Shown here: in pieces, positions 15,802 to 22,895 of the stretch
How the letters are laid out: every line of letters starts with the position of its first letter
Numbering within the stretch: position 1 is the first letter of the stretch
NCBI RefSeq assembly: GCF_021172165.1
Contig: NZ_CP089096.1
Location: forward strand, 992,001-1,056,000
Reading direction: 5' to 3'
DNA length: 64,000 nucleotides
Source of the DNA: Flavobacterium channae
Lineage (GTDB): Bacteria; Bacteroidota; Bacteroidia; Flavobacteriales; Flavobacteriaceae
Position numbers and translations under genes: made by a program
Notes under the pieces: model-generated
What the model saw: the letters and a program-made list of their open reading frames with translations, nothing else
Databases searched by the model: none
Told to the model about the DNA's origin: nothing

Positions 15802-16932
15802 TTATTTCAACTTTTCAAAAAAGTACAATTCGTAATCAGGTAAAACTTCAGGATGTAAAATTTTTACAATATCTTTTAAAACTAAATCAGGTCGGTTTTG
15901 AGCCAATTCATAATAAATAACACCGCCGGTTTTTCCTTTTTTAGTGCTAAACGAATACACATTTTTGTTTTTTACCGCTTTGAAATGAATGTAATTTGGG
16001 TTGTTATCCAAAATTTCTTGTATAGATGTAAATTGACCAGGACCTATCCAAAAATCAGCATCACTAGCTTTGTCTAAAACACTTTCAAAAGATAAGGACA
16101 AACTTCCAGTACCTTTTGAATCTTTCCATAAATAATTGCCATTGGCTTCTTTTAGGAAATATGCAGCCCAACTATCACCTTGTGGTAAAAACCACTGATC
16201 TTCGTAAATAGCACCAGCAAAAATAGAGGGTTGTGTTTTAGCATTTTTAGCCAATGTAGCGGCTAATTTGTATTCTTTTTCAATCGAATTGAAAATCTCA
16301 TTTGCTTTTTCATCTAAATTATACAAAGCACCAAAGAATTTAATCCATTCAGCTTTTCCAAGAGGTGTTTTTTCGGTCCAATCGCCATTAAAAATGATTT
16401 TCTGACCGTTTTTTTCTAAATTTTTGTATGTTTTTAAGTCGCCATCCACACTAAAGCCTACTATAACATCTGGTTGGATGTCTAAAATCACTTCTGTGTT
16501 TAAACCTTGATTGCTTCCTAAATCTCTAATTTTTCCTGCATCAATTAAAGTTCTCGTTTTTTCAGATGAAATATAATTTGTGGTTGGAAATCCTATTAAA
16601 GTTTTTTCTACACCTAAAGATTCTAATGCTGGAATATGAGTTGTAGAAGTTACTATTATCTTTTTAATTGGTATTTCAATTGCAGTAAATTGTTGTAAGC
16701 TATCTGGAATTTGAGCCCCTTTTTTGCGTAACACATAAGTGTAGTTTTCTTTAGATTCTGGATAGGCATTTGAAACTTTCATAACAGAAAAACCATCATA
16801 TTTTTGAATTGAAAATCCTTCCGCATAGATAATGCTATTATTGGCAGAATTTTTTAGATAGTCAGTGTTTTCAGATTCTTTACATTGAATGAAACCTAGA
16901 AAAAGAATTACTAAAAAGAAATAATGGCGCAT
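15802..16932 (-). CDS. btuF: Cobalamin ABC transporter substrate-binding lipoprotein, BtuF-like
   Basis: The product has 376 residues, a FecB/BtuF-type periplasmic binding protein. The start at MRHYFFLV gives a lipoprotein signal with lipobox GFIQC (Cys16). The longer ATG at 16971 adds 13 residues ahead of the signal and is rejected. Two alpha/beta lobes are joined by a helix. Segments include IIVTSTTHIPALESLG, ILDIQPDVIVGFSV and ANGNYLWKDSKGTGSLSLS. It would deliver ligand to the BtuC/BtuD pair. The ligand is inferred to be B12 from the neighbouring riboswitch and receptor. On the minus strand a TACTTTTG box (16949-16956) lies just upstream. Confidence 0.85.
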   Translation of the reverse strand: MRHYFFLVILFLGFIQCKESENTDYLKNSANNSIIYAEGFSIQKYDGFSVMKVSNAYPESKENYTYVLRKKGAQIPDSLQQFTAIEIPIKKIIVTSTTHIPALESLGVEKTLIGFPTTNYISSEKTRTLIDAGKIRDLGSNQGLNTEVILDIQPDVIVGFSVDGDLKTYKNLEKNGQKIIFNGDWTEKTPLGKAEWIKFFGALYNLDEKANEIFNSIEKEYKLAATLAKNAKTQPSIFAGAIYEDQWFLPQGDSWAAYFLKEANGNYLWKDSKGTGSLSLSFESVLDKASDADFWIGPGQFTSIQEILDNNPNYIHFKAVKNKNVYSFSTKKGKTGGVIYYELAQNRPDLVLKDIVKILHPEVLPDYELYFFEKLK

Positions 16933-17019
16933 GAAAATGTTTTTTTTGCAAAAGTAGTATTTTACATTCAAAAAGCAGTACTATGTAACAATTGATGCAA
17001 AAAGGAATCAACAAAACCT

Positions 17020-17027
17020 TAAATTTG
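17020..17027 (+). promoter_or_regulatory. -7 promoter box before a small membrane peptide gene
   Basis: TAAATTTG is a perfect TAnnTTTG box that ends 11 bases before the ATG at 17039. This predicts a transcript with a very short leader. The -33 element is not clear. Confidence 0.45.
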
Positions 17028-17038
17028 CCAAAAAAAAC

Positions 17039-17146
17039 ATGAGAACAGATTCTAACGCATTTATTTATGCAGTTGCTACAATTGTATTAGCACACTTTGT
17101 AATTGGCTTTATTTTACTGTGGCGTAAGATGAATAAGAAGAAGTAG
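17039..17146 (+). CDS. 35-residue single-helix membrane peptide
   Basis: The peptide starts MRTDSNAFIYAVATIVLAH, continues FVIGFILLWRKM and ends NKKK. It is one hydrophobic helix (about 8-28) with a basic tail, so the tail should stay in the cytoplasm. A perfect -7 box sits 11 bases upstream, and the frame uses ordinary codons for this genome. It lies between the divergent btuF gene and the riboswitch of btuB. No known family is recognised. It could be a small subunit or regulator of a nearby membrane complex; that is speculation. It could also be chance, but promoter, start and membrane pattern together argue for a real gene. Confidence 0.6.
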   Translation: MRTDSNAFIYAVATIVLAHFVIGFILLWRKMNKKK

Positions 17147-17169
17147 TTTTGAAAGCTATTTTATAATAC

Positions 17170-17199
17170 TTGTATTCTTATAAAATTATAATACCTTTG
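17170..17199 (+). promoter_or_regulatory. Promoter of the riboswitch-btuB transcript
   Basis: TTG (17170-17172), a 19-base gap and TACCTTTG (17192-17199) match the Bacteroidota promoter exactly. Transcription should start near 17206, at the 5' edge of the cobalamin aptamer. Confidence 0.75.
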
Positions 17200-17205
17200 C
17201 ACCCG

Positions 17206-17390
17206 AATTTTGGTTGTTGTTTCTGAATTTTTCAAAACAACATTAAAAGGGAATTAGGTGAAATACCTAAGCTGTACCCGCAACTGTAAGCTATAAAGCT
17301 TGTTGTTATCTTCAATGCCATTGTTTCGTAAGTTCGAAACGAGAAGGCCAACAACAAGACGCAAGCCAGGAGACCTGCCACATTCATTGA
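17206..17390 (+). ncRNA. Cobalamin riboswitch (AdoCbl aptamer)
   Basis: Core elements of the cobalamin riboswitch are readable in order: AAAAGGGAATTAGGTG (from 17255), the P4-P5 helix GGTG...CC, the invariant GCTGTACCCGCAACTGTA (17271 onward) and the B12 box region GCAAGCCAGGAGACCTGCC (17361-17379). A variable hairpin with TTCGTAAG...TTCGAAACGAG lies between. It should bind adenosylcobalamin and shut off the TonB receptor gene when B12 is plentiful. It is placed directly downstream of a strong promoter and upstream of btuB. Confidence 0.93.
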
Positions 17391-17394
17391 GTAA

Positions 17395-17418
17395 CAAACT
17401 TTCGGGAAAAAAAGTTTG
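17395..17418 (+). promoter_or_regulatory. Putative expression-platform hairpin of the riboswitch
   Basis: CAAACTTT (17395-17402) and AAAGTTTG (17411-17418) form a perfect 8-bp stem with loop CGGGAAAA. It directly follows the aptamer. The CGGG in the loop is complementary to CCCG in the aptamer core, which could allow the loop contact known from this riboswitch class. There is no U run, so control may be at translation or stability. Confidence 0.5.
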
Positions 17419-17478
17419 AGTATGGGTAAATTCTGTGCTTTTCTCCCTAATTTATTAAAATTTTTATTAACCCTAAAA

Positions 17479-19416
17479 ATGAACAAAAAGTTTATTTGTT
17501 TAAGTGTATTTTCACTTGCAACTGCTTTTGCGTATGCTCAAGAATCAGATACGTTAAAAGTAACCAATCTTAAAGAAGTAGTCGTTTCCGACACTAAGTT
17601 TTCACAAAGTAAAGAGAAGTCAGGAAAAATTATTGAAGTAATCACAGCACAAGACTTAGAAGCTAAAAAAGGACAAAATTTGGCCAATGTTTTAAGTCAG
17701 GTTGCTGGTGTTGAAATCAACGGTAACCAATCGTTTGGAGGTAAAAACTTAGGTTATTACATTCGCGGTGGTCGTAATCGTCAAGTTGCCATTTATATTG
17801 ATGGTGTTCCGGTAACTGATGCTTCGGGTATTAATTTAGAATACGATTTACGTTTAATTCCGGTAGAGCAAATTGAAAGAATTGAAGTAATGAAAGGTGC
17901 TTCTAGTACTTTATATGGAACAGGAGCTGCCACTGGAGTTATTAATATCACGTTGAAAAAATCAGCTAAAAAAGAAATTTCGGGTAATGCTTACATCAAT
18001 ATGGGAACGCAAAATACCTCAGAAACTTCAAAAACTAGCCCACAAGATTTTAATCAAGGAATTTTTGTAAACGGAACTGTAAAAAAAGTGAGTTATGCGA
18101 CTTCTTTAAATAGTACTGAAACTAAAGGAATGTCTGAAGCGGCAGGAGAAAATTTTGAAGAAGATACTTTTTCAAGAGTTAATGTATTGCAAAAAATAGG
18201 ATTCAAAGCAAATGATAAATTAAGTTTTGAGTTTTTTGGAAATTACGATAGAATTAAAAATACTTTCGATAATTCTTTTGATGGTATTATTGCCAATTCT
18301 GACGATTTAAATAACAATAGTATGTCAGAACAATTTAGAATTGGATTTTTACCAAAATACAAATACAACAAAGGTGAATTTGCAATTAATGCTGGTGCTT
18401 CTACAATTGATAGAATTCTAAATCTTTCAAATTCTTGGTCAGGAACTGTAGATGCTTATAATTATTCAGGAAGAAGTGCTTCGATTGATGCTTTCAATAA
18501 ATACAATTTCAGCAAACAAGTATATTTGGTTTTAGGTGCGCAATACCAATATTTTGATATGACACAAAAAGATGCTTACACTGATGTTGCAAGAGAAGGA
18601 GCGAAGTTTAACTTGTTTGATCCTTATGCAACAGTTGTTTTTAATTCTGAATTTGGTTTGAATATCAACGCAGGAGCTCGTTTTAATACACATAGTGAGT
18701 ATGGTAATCAACTAGTTTATAATTTCAATCCAAGCTACTCTTTTGAGAATTTACCATTGAAAGTTTTAGCATCTTATAGTACAGCTTTCATTACACCAAG
18801 TTTATACCAATTATACGGACCTTATGGGAATTTAGACTTAACTCCTGAAGAAAATGCTACTGCAGAACTTGGTTTAGAATCGCAATTATTGGATAAAAAA
18901 TTAACAATTAATGCAGTTGGTTTCTATCGTGAAGAAGAAGATACTTTCGGATTTTATTATAATTCAGCCACTTTTGAGTCATATTATATTAATGTAGATG
19001 GAACATTTAATGCTAAAGGTATTGAAGTAAGTGCACGTTATGCATTGTCAGAAAAGTTCAATGTTGGTGGAAATTATACTTTTACAGAAGTGGAACAACA
19101 ATTGAATCGATTGATTCCAAAACACAAAGGAAATGTGGATTTGAATTACAAATTCAAAAGAGGAACATTCGGAATCAATTATCAATATGTAGATAAAAGA
19201 AGCGATGCCTATTACGATTCCAATATTTGGGCAACGCAAGCTGTTAATTTAGCCGCTTATCAGTTGGTTAATTCGAATATTTCATATGAATTATTGCCAA
19301 ATCGTTTACATATTTTTGGAACTGTAACTAATATACTTAATGAAGATTTCCAAGAATTAATTGGATACAATACAAGAGGAAGAAATTATAAATTAGGTTT
19401 GAATTTCATGTTTTAA
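17479..19416 (+). CDS. btuB: TonB-dependent cobalamin receptor BtuB
   Basis: The product has 645 residues: signal peptide (about 1-20, FAYAQ), plug domain (about 40-165; KKGQNLANVLSQVAGVEING, RGGRNRQVAIYIDGVPVTD, IERIEVMKGASSTLYGTG) and a 22-strand outer-membrane barrel ending in NFMF with C-terminal Phe. It takes up ligand across the outer membrane using TonB energy. The cobalamin riboswitch in its leader makes B12 or a related corrinoid the ligand. An upstream ATG at 17416 would overlap the regulatory hairpin and put 21 residues ahead of the signal peptide, so MNKKFICL is taken as the start. A terminator follows. Confidence 0.93.
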   Translation: MNKKFICLSVFSLATAFAYAQESDTLKVTNLKEVVVSDTKFSQSKEKSGKIIEVITAQDLEAKKGQNLANVLSQVAGVEINGNQSFGGKNLGYYIRGGRNRQVAIYIDGVPVTDASGINLEYDLRLIPVEQIERIEVMKGASSTLYGTGAATGVINITLKKSAKKEISGNAYINMGTQNTSETSKTSPQDFNQGIFVNGTVKKVSYATSLNSTETKGMSEAAGENFEEDTFSRVNVLQKIGFKANDKLSFEFFGNYDRIKNTFDNSFDGIIANSDDLNNNSMSEQFRIGFLPKYKYNKGEFAINAGASTIDRILNLSNSWSGTVDAYNYSGRSASIDAFNKYNFSKQVYLVLGAQYQYFDMTQKDAYTDVAREGAKFNLFDPYATVVFNSEFGLNINAGARFNTHSEYGNQLVYNFNPSYSFENLPLKVLASYSTAFITPSLYQLYGPYGNLDLTPEENATAELGLESQLLDKKLTINAVGFYREEEDTFGFYYNSATFESYYINVDGTFNAKGIEVSARYALSEKFNVGGNYTFTEVEQQLNRLIPKHKGNVDLNYKFKRGTFGINYQYVDKRSDAYYDSNIWATQAVNLAAYQLVNSNISYELLPNRLHIFGTVTNILNEDFQELIGYNTRGRNYKLGLNFMF

Positions 19417-19439
19417 CTAAAGTTTAATTATTTGATTTT

Positions 19440-19478
19440 AAAAGGTTTTGGTAGTTTTTTACCAAAACCTTTTTTTTT
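19440..19478 (+). terminator. Rho-independent terminator of btuB
   Basis: AAAAGGTTTTGGTA (19440-19453) pairs with TACCAAAACCTTTT (19460 onward) around a six-base T-rich loop, followed by a long T run. Confidence 0.88.
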
Positions 19479-19531
19479 ATTTGTAACAAAATTAAATTAC
19501 ATTCGTCTTCATTATAAACCAACCCATTAAT

Positions 19532-20047
19532 ATGAACCAAAACGAGTTTGTACAAATAATTACTCCTTTTAAGGATAAGTTATTTCGTTTAGCGAAACGA
19601 ATGCTCGTTAGTACCGAAGAAGCAGAAGATGCGACTCAGGAAGTGTTGGTAAGATTGTGGAATAAAAATAGTGCTTTAGAACAGTACAATAGTGTAGAAG
19701 CTTTAGCGATGACGATGACCAAGAATTATTGTTTGGATCAACTGAAAAGCAAAAGAGCAACGAATTTGCAAATTGTGCATAATAATTATCAAGACAAGCA
19801 AGCGAGTGTTGAAACACAAATAGAGCATCAAAATACGTTGCAATGGGCCGAAAAGTTAATGAATGATTTACCCGAACAACAAAGATTGATATTACAACTT
19901 AGAGAAATTGAAGAATACGAATTTTCGGAAATTGCTCAAGTATTAGAAATGAATGAAACAGCGGTTCGAGTAGCTTTATCAAGAGCACGAAAAACCTTAA
20001 GAGAACAAATAGAAAAAACACATAATTATGGAACTCAAGTTAGTTGA
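19532..20047 (+). CDS. RNA polymerase sigma factor, ECF type
   Basis: The product has 171 residues with sigma region 2 (about 10-80; RLAKRMLVSTEEAEDATQEV, then VRLWNKN) and region 4 (about 110-160; LPEQQRLILQLREIEEYEF, then MNETAVRVALSRARKTLREQ). It redirects RNA polymerase to a set of promoters. It overlaps the next gene by 20 bases, and that gene encodes a membrane protein of anti-sigma shape, so the pair is probably translationally coupled. The DUF4252 genes behind it are likely targets or partners. The signal it answers is unknown. Confidence 0.9.
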   Translation: MNQNEFVQIITPFKDKLFRLAKRMLVSTEEAEDATQEVLVRLWNKNSALEQYNSVEALAMTMTKNYCLDQLKSKRATNLQIVHNNYQDKQASVETQIEHQNTLQWAEKLMNDLPEQQRLILQLREIEEYEFSEIAQVLEMNETAVRVALSRARKTLREQIEKTHNYGTQVS

Positions 20048-20471
20048 ACAATTATTGGAAAAATACTTTCAAGGAGAAACTACAATAGTAGAAGAAAAAC
20101 AATTAAAGGCCTATTTTTCTTCCAACGATGTGGTGCCACATTTGGCTAAATATCAATCGCTATTTGGTTACTTTGAAACACAAAAAGGAACGCAATTCGA
20201 GCAAAAACTTCCATTACAACCTAGAAAACAAAATACTGTAAAATGGATAGGTATTGCTGCAAGTTTTGTAGTGCTTTTTGGATTGGCAACCTTCTATTTT
20301 TATCCATCCGAACCTAAAAAAGAAGATTTAGGAACGTACGATACTCCAGAAGAAGCCTTTGCCGCTACACAAAAAGCTTTGTTGATGGTTTCAGAACAAG
20401 TTAACATTGGCATGGAAAGTGTAGTATATTTAGAAGAATACGAAAAAACAAAAAAAACAATTTTTAAATAA
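20028..20471 (+). CDS. Probable anti-sigma factor, single-pass membrane protein
   Basis: The product has 147 residues. The cytoplasmic N-terminal part (1-75, LLEKYFQGETTIVEEKQLKAY) resembles the zinc-free anti-sigma-like starts seen in Bacteroidota. One membrane helix follows (about 80-98, WIGIAASFVVLFGLATFYF), then a short periplasmic tail rich in Glu and Lys. The start overlaps the sigma factor gene by 20 bases in another frame, typical of sigma/anti-sigma pairs. It lacks the FecR domain, so it is not of the iron-transport kind. The function is inferred from position and topology. Confidence 0.7.
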   Translation: MELKLVEQLLEKYFQGETTIVEEKQLKAYFSSNDVVPHLAKYQSLFGYFETQKGTQFEQKLPLQPRKQNTVKWIGIAASFVVLFGLATFYFYPSEPKKEDLGTYDTPEEAFAATQKALLMVSEQVNIGMESVVYLEEYEKTKKTIFK

Positions 20472-20479
20472 TTAGAAAA

Positions 20480-21007
20480 ATGAAAAATTTAGTAGTAGTT
20501 ATAGCATTTTTAATGGCATCAACAGTTTCTTTTGCACAAGGCGCTTTTGATAAATTTGAAGATAAAGAAGGTGTAGCATCTGTTATTGTGAATAAGAAGA
20601 TGTTTGAAATGATGAGTAAAGTTAAAGTGGATGCAAAAGATAAAGAAATGCAACAATACATGAACTTACTTAAAAAATTAGATAACTTAAAAGTGTTTAC
20701 AACGAGTAATGCAAAATTAGGTGCCGATATGAAAGCGACTGTAAATAGTTACTTAAAATCAAATCCTTTAGAAGAATTGATGCGTGTGAATGGCGATGGT
20801 AAAAATGTGAAAATTTATGTAAAATCAGGTGCTAACGAAAACATTGTAAAAGAACTTTTAATGTTTATTGAAGGAGCTAATATGAAAGATGCTAGTACAA
20901 TTGTTTTATCATTAACAGGAAACTTTAGTTTAGATGAGATTTCAGTTTTAACTGAAAAAATGAGTCTTCCTGGTGGTGATGATTTGAAAAAAGCTTCAAA
21001 AAAATAA
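20480..21007 (+). CDS. DUF4252 domain-containing secreted protein
   Basis: The product has 175 residues with a signal peptide (about 1-19, TVSFAQ). The mature part matches DUF4252: KFEDKEGVASVIVNKKMFEM, then ...VFTTSNAKLGADM and LTGNFSLDEISVL. The family is confined mostly to Bacteroidota and has no known activity. A second DUF4252 protein, a lipoprotein, is encoded 3 bases downstream. Both follow an ECF sigma factor and its presumed anti-sigma partner, an arrangement seen in other flavobacteria and suggesting an envelope-stress unit (inference). Confidence 0.87.
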   Translation: MKNLVVVIAFLMASTVSFAQGAFDKFEDKEGVASVIVNKKMFEMMSKVKVDAKDKEMQQYMNLLKKLDNLKVFTTSNAKLGADMKATVNSYLKSNPLEELMRVNGDGKNVKIYVKSGANENIVKELLMFIEGANMKDASTIVLSLTGNFSLDEISVLTEKMSLPGGDDLKKASKK

Positions 21008-21010
21008 AAC

Positions 21011-21547
21011 ATGAAAAAATTAGTTCTACTTGCTTTTAGTGTACTTTTTCTGATAAGTTGTGAAGATAAGCCAACATTGCAAAAATACTTTGTAAAGAAT
21101 ACGGAATCATCAAATTTTTTAGCAGTTGATTTGGCTTCTAATGTTCTTAAAACAGATAAGTTAATATTGTCAGATACTGAAAAAGAAGCATTAAACTCGT
21201 TTGAGAAAATGAATATTTTGGCTTTCAAAAGTGACTCTACAAATACTTTAGGTTATGATAAAGAGATTAAAGAAGTGAAAGCTATCTTAAAAAACGAAAG
21301 CTATCAGCAGTTAATGAAAGCGGGTTCGGGAAATGATGGTGCTGCAATCTATTTTGTTGGTCAAGATGATGAACACATTGATGAGTTTGTTGTTTTAGCT
21401 GGTAAAAAAGAAGCAGGGTTTGCTGTTATTCGAGTTTTAGGAAACGACATGAATCCAACACATATTTTAAATATGGTGAGTTTGCTTCAAAAATCTCAAG
21501 TTGATATGGAGCAACTAAAACCTCTCCAACAATTTATGAAACAATAA
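21011..21547 (+). CDS. DUF4252 domain-containing lipoprotein
   Basis: The product has 178 residues with lipobox FLISC (Cys17). The mature part is DUF4252-like with matching segments to the preceding protein: QKYFVKNTESSNFLAVDLAS, FEKMNILAFKSDS, and a glycine-rich middle. It is the last gene of the sigma factor operon; a terminator follows directly. The two DUF4252 proteins differ in anchoring, one soluble and one lipidated, and may work as a pair. No activity is known. Confidence 0.85.
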   Translation: MKKLVLLAFSVLFLISCEDKPTLQKYFVKNTESSNFLAVDLASNVLKTDKLILSDTEKEALNSFEKMNILAFKSDSTNTLGYDKEIKEVKAILKNESYQQLMKAGSGNDGAAIYFVGQDDEHIDEFVVLAGKKEAGFAVIRVLGNDMNPTHILNMVSLLQKSQVDMEQLKPLQQFMKQ

Positions 21548-21548
21548 A

Positions 21549-21575
21549 AAAAATCCCGATTCATCGGGATTTTTT
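21549..21575. terminator. Bidirectional terminator
   Basis: AAAAATCCCGA and TCGGGATTTTT form an 11-bp stem with a TTCA loop between the convergent DUF4252 and crtZ genes. Confidence 0.88.
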
Positions 21576-22017
21576 AGTTTTTAAAGTATTTGAAAGGAAC
21601 TATTAGCATTCCGAAACATTCACCATCTTCTTTGCCAATGTGTTTGTGATGCATTTTATGTGCTCTCCTAACAGCTCTAGCATAACGATTGTTGGCATTT
21701 CTAAACATTTTAAATCGTTGATGAATAAAAATATCATGAACTAAGAAATAAGCCAATCCGTAGGCAAATATACCTAAGCCTATTGCCAAACCAATTTCAA
21801 GTATATTGTATTTCCAAAGTAAAAAGCATCCAATACTTACTAAAGCATAAAAGATAAAGAAAGCATCATTTCGTTCAAACCATGAATCATGGTCCTTTTT
21901 ATGATGATCGGCATGTAAACTCCACAAAAAACCATGCATTATGTATTTGTGACTGAACCAGGCCATAAATTCCATAAAGCAAAAGGTTGTAAAAAAGACT
22001 AAAATATGTATCCACAT
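21574..22017 (-). CDS. crtZ: Beta-carotene hydroxylase CrtZ
   Basis: The product has 147 residues with about four membrane helices. It belongs to the fatty-acid-hydroxylase-like diiron family and adds 3-hydroxyl groups to beta-carotene, giving zeaxanthin. The His motifs are visible: HKYIMH, HADHHK, HDIFIH and RRAHKMHHKH. Length is close to the usual CrtZ (150-175). It is the last gene of a crtI-crtB-crtZ unit, 37 bases after crtB. Zeaxanthin production needs a lycopene cyclase that is not encoded in this window. Confidence 0.9.
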   Translation of the reverse strand: MWIHILVFFTTFCFMEFMAWFSHKYIMHGFLWSLHADHHKKDHDSWFERNDAFFIFYALVSIGCFLLWKYNILEIGLAIGLGIFAYGLAYFLVHDIFIHQRFKMFRNANNRYARAVRRAHKMHHKHIGKEDGECFGMLIVPFKYFKN

Positions 22018-22054
22018 AATATTTTTAATTTATAATTTCAAAAACAATAGCTTG

Positions 22055-22894
22055 TTATAAAATATTCAAACGGTAATTTAAATAACATTTAGCAAGTAAT
22101 CCCACTTTTTCGTAATCGGGAACTCTAATTCGCGTGTTTTTAATTTCAAGCGATGGTGTTTTCTTTAATTTGCTTAATAATTTCTTGTAGTAAATATAAG
22201 CTGTATATACACCAAATTTAGCTTCTAAAGGCAATTTTTGTATTCCTTCAAAACCAGCATCAAAATCGGCTTGAATTTCGTTTATAATTTGTTGTTTTGA
22301 AGCTTCATCCAATCTTGATAAATCAGTATTTGGAAAATACGTTCTACTCAAATCTTCATAATCGGCTTTTAAATCACGTAAGAAATTTACTTTTTGAAAC
22401 GCCGAACCCAAACGCATTGCGCTGTGCTTTAATTCATCGTATTTTTTATCATCTCCATTAACAAAGACTTTTAAACACATTAATCCTACAACATCAGCCG
22501 AACCATAAATGTACTGATTGTATTCTTCCACAGTAGTGTAAACTGATTTATGTAAATCCAACTTCATACTGTGCATAAACGCATCTATTAATTCCATTGG
22601 AATGTTATACTTGTTTACAGTATGCTGAAACGAGTTTAAAATAGGGTTTAAACTTATTTTTTGCGTAAGCGCTAAACTTAATTCATTTTCAAACTGTGAA
22701 AACAAAGCTTCTTTATCGTAATCATGAAAAGTGTCAACAATTTCGTCAGCAAAGCGAACAAATCCATAGATATTGTATATATCCTGACGGATGCTCGGTG
22801 CTAACATTTTTACAGCAGATGAAAATGACGTACTGTACGCTTTCGTAACTTTTACGCTACAATCAAATGAAACGTTATCAAAAATGGACTTCAT
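22055..22894 (-). CDS. crtB: Phytoene synthase CrtB
   Basis: The product has 279 residues. It condenses two geranylgeranyl diphosphates head-to-head into phytoene. The two Asp-rich Mg2+ sites are present: VRFADEIVDTF (about 47-57) and NFLRDLKADYEDLSRTYFP (about 170-188). Also visible are YGSADVVGLMCLKVF and LRLGSAFQKVNF-type sequence (RLGSAFQKVN). Length is slightly under the typical 290-300. It starts 1 base after crtI ends, so translation is probably coupled. Confidence 0.93.
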   Translation of the reverse strand: MKSIFDNVSFDCSVKVTKAYSTSFSSAVKMLAPSIRQDIYNIYGFVRFADEIVDTFHDYDKEALFSQFENELSLALTQKISLNPILNSFQHTVNKYNIPMELIDAFMHSMKLDLHKSVYTTVEEYNQYIYGSADVVGLMCLKVFVNGDDKKYDELKHSAMRLGSAFQKVNFLRDLKADYEDLSRTYFPNTDLSRLDEASKQQIINEIQADFDAGFEGIQKLPLEAKFGVYTAYIYYKKLLSKLKKTPSLEIKNTRIRVPDYEKVGLLAKCYLNYRLNIL

Positions 22895-22895
22895 A

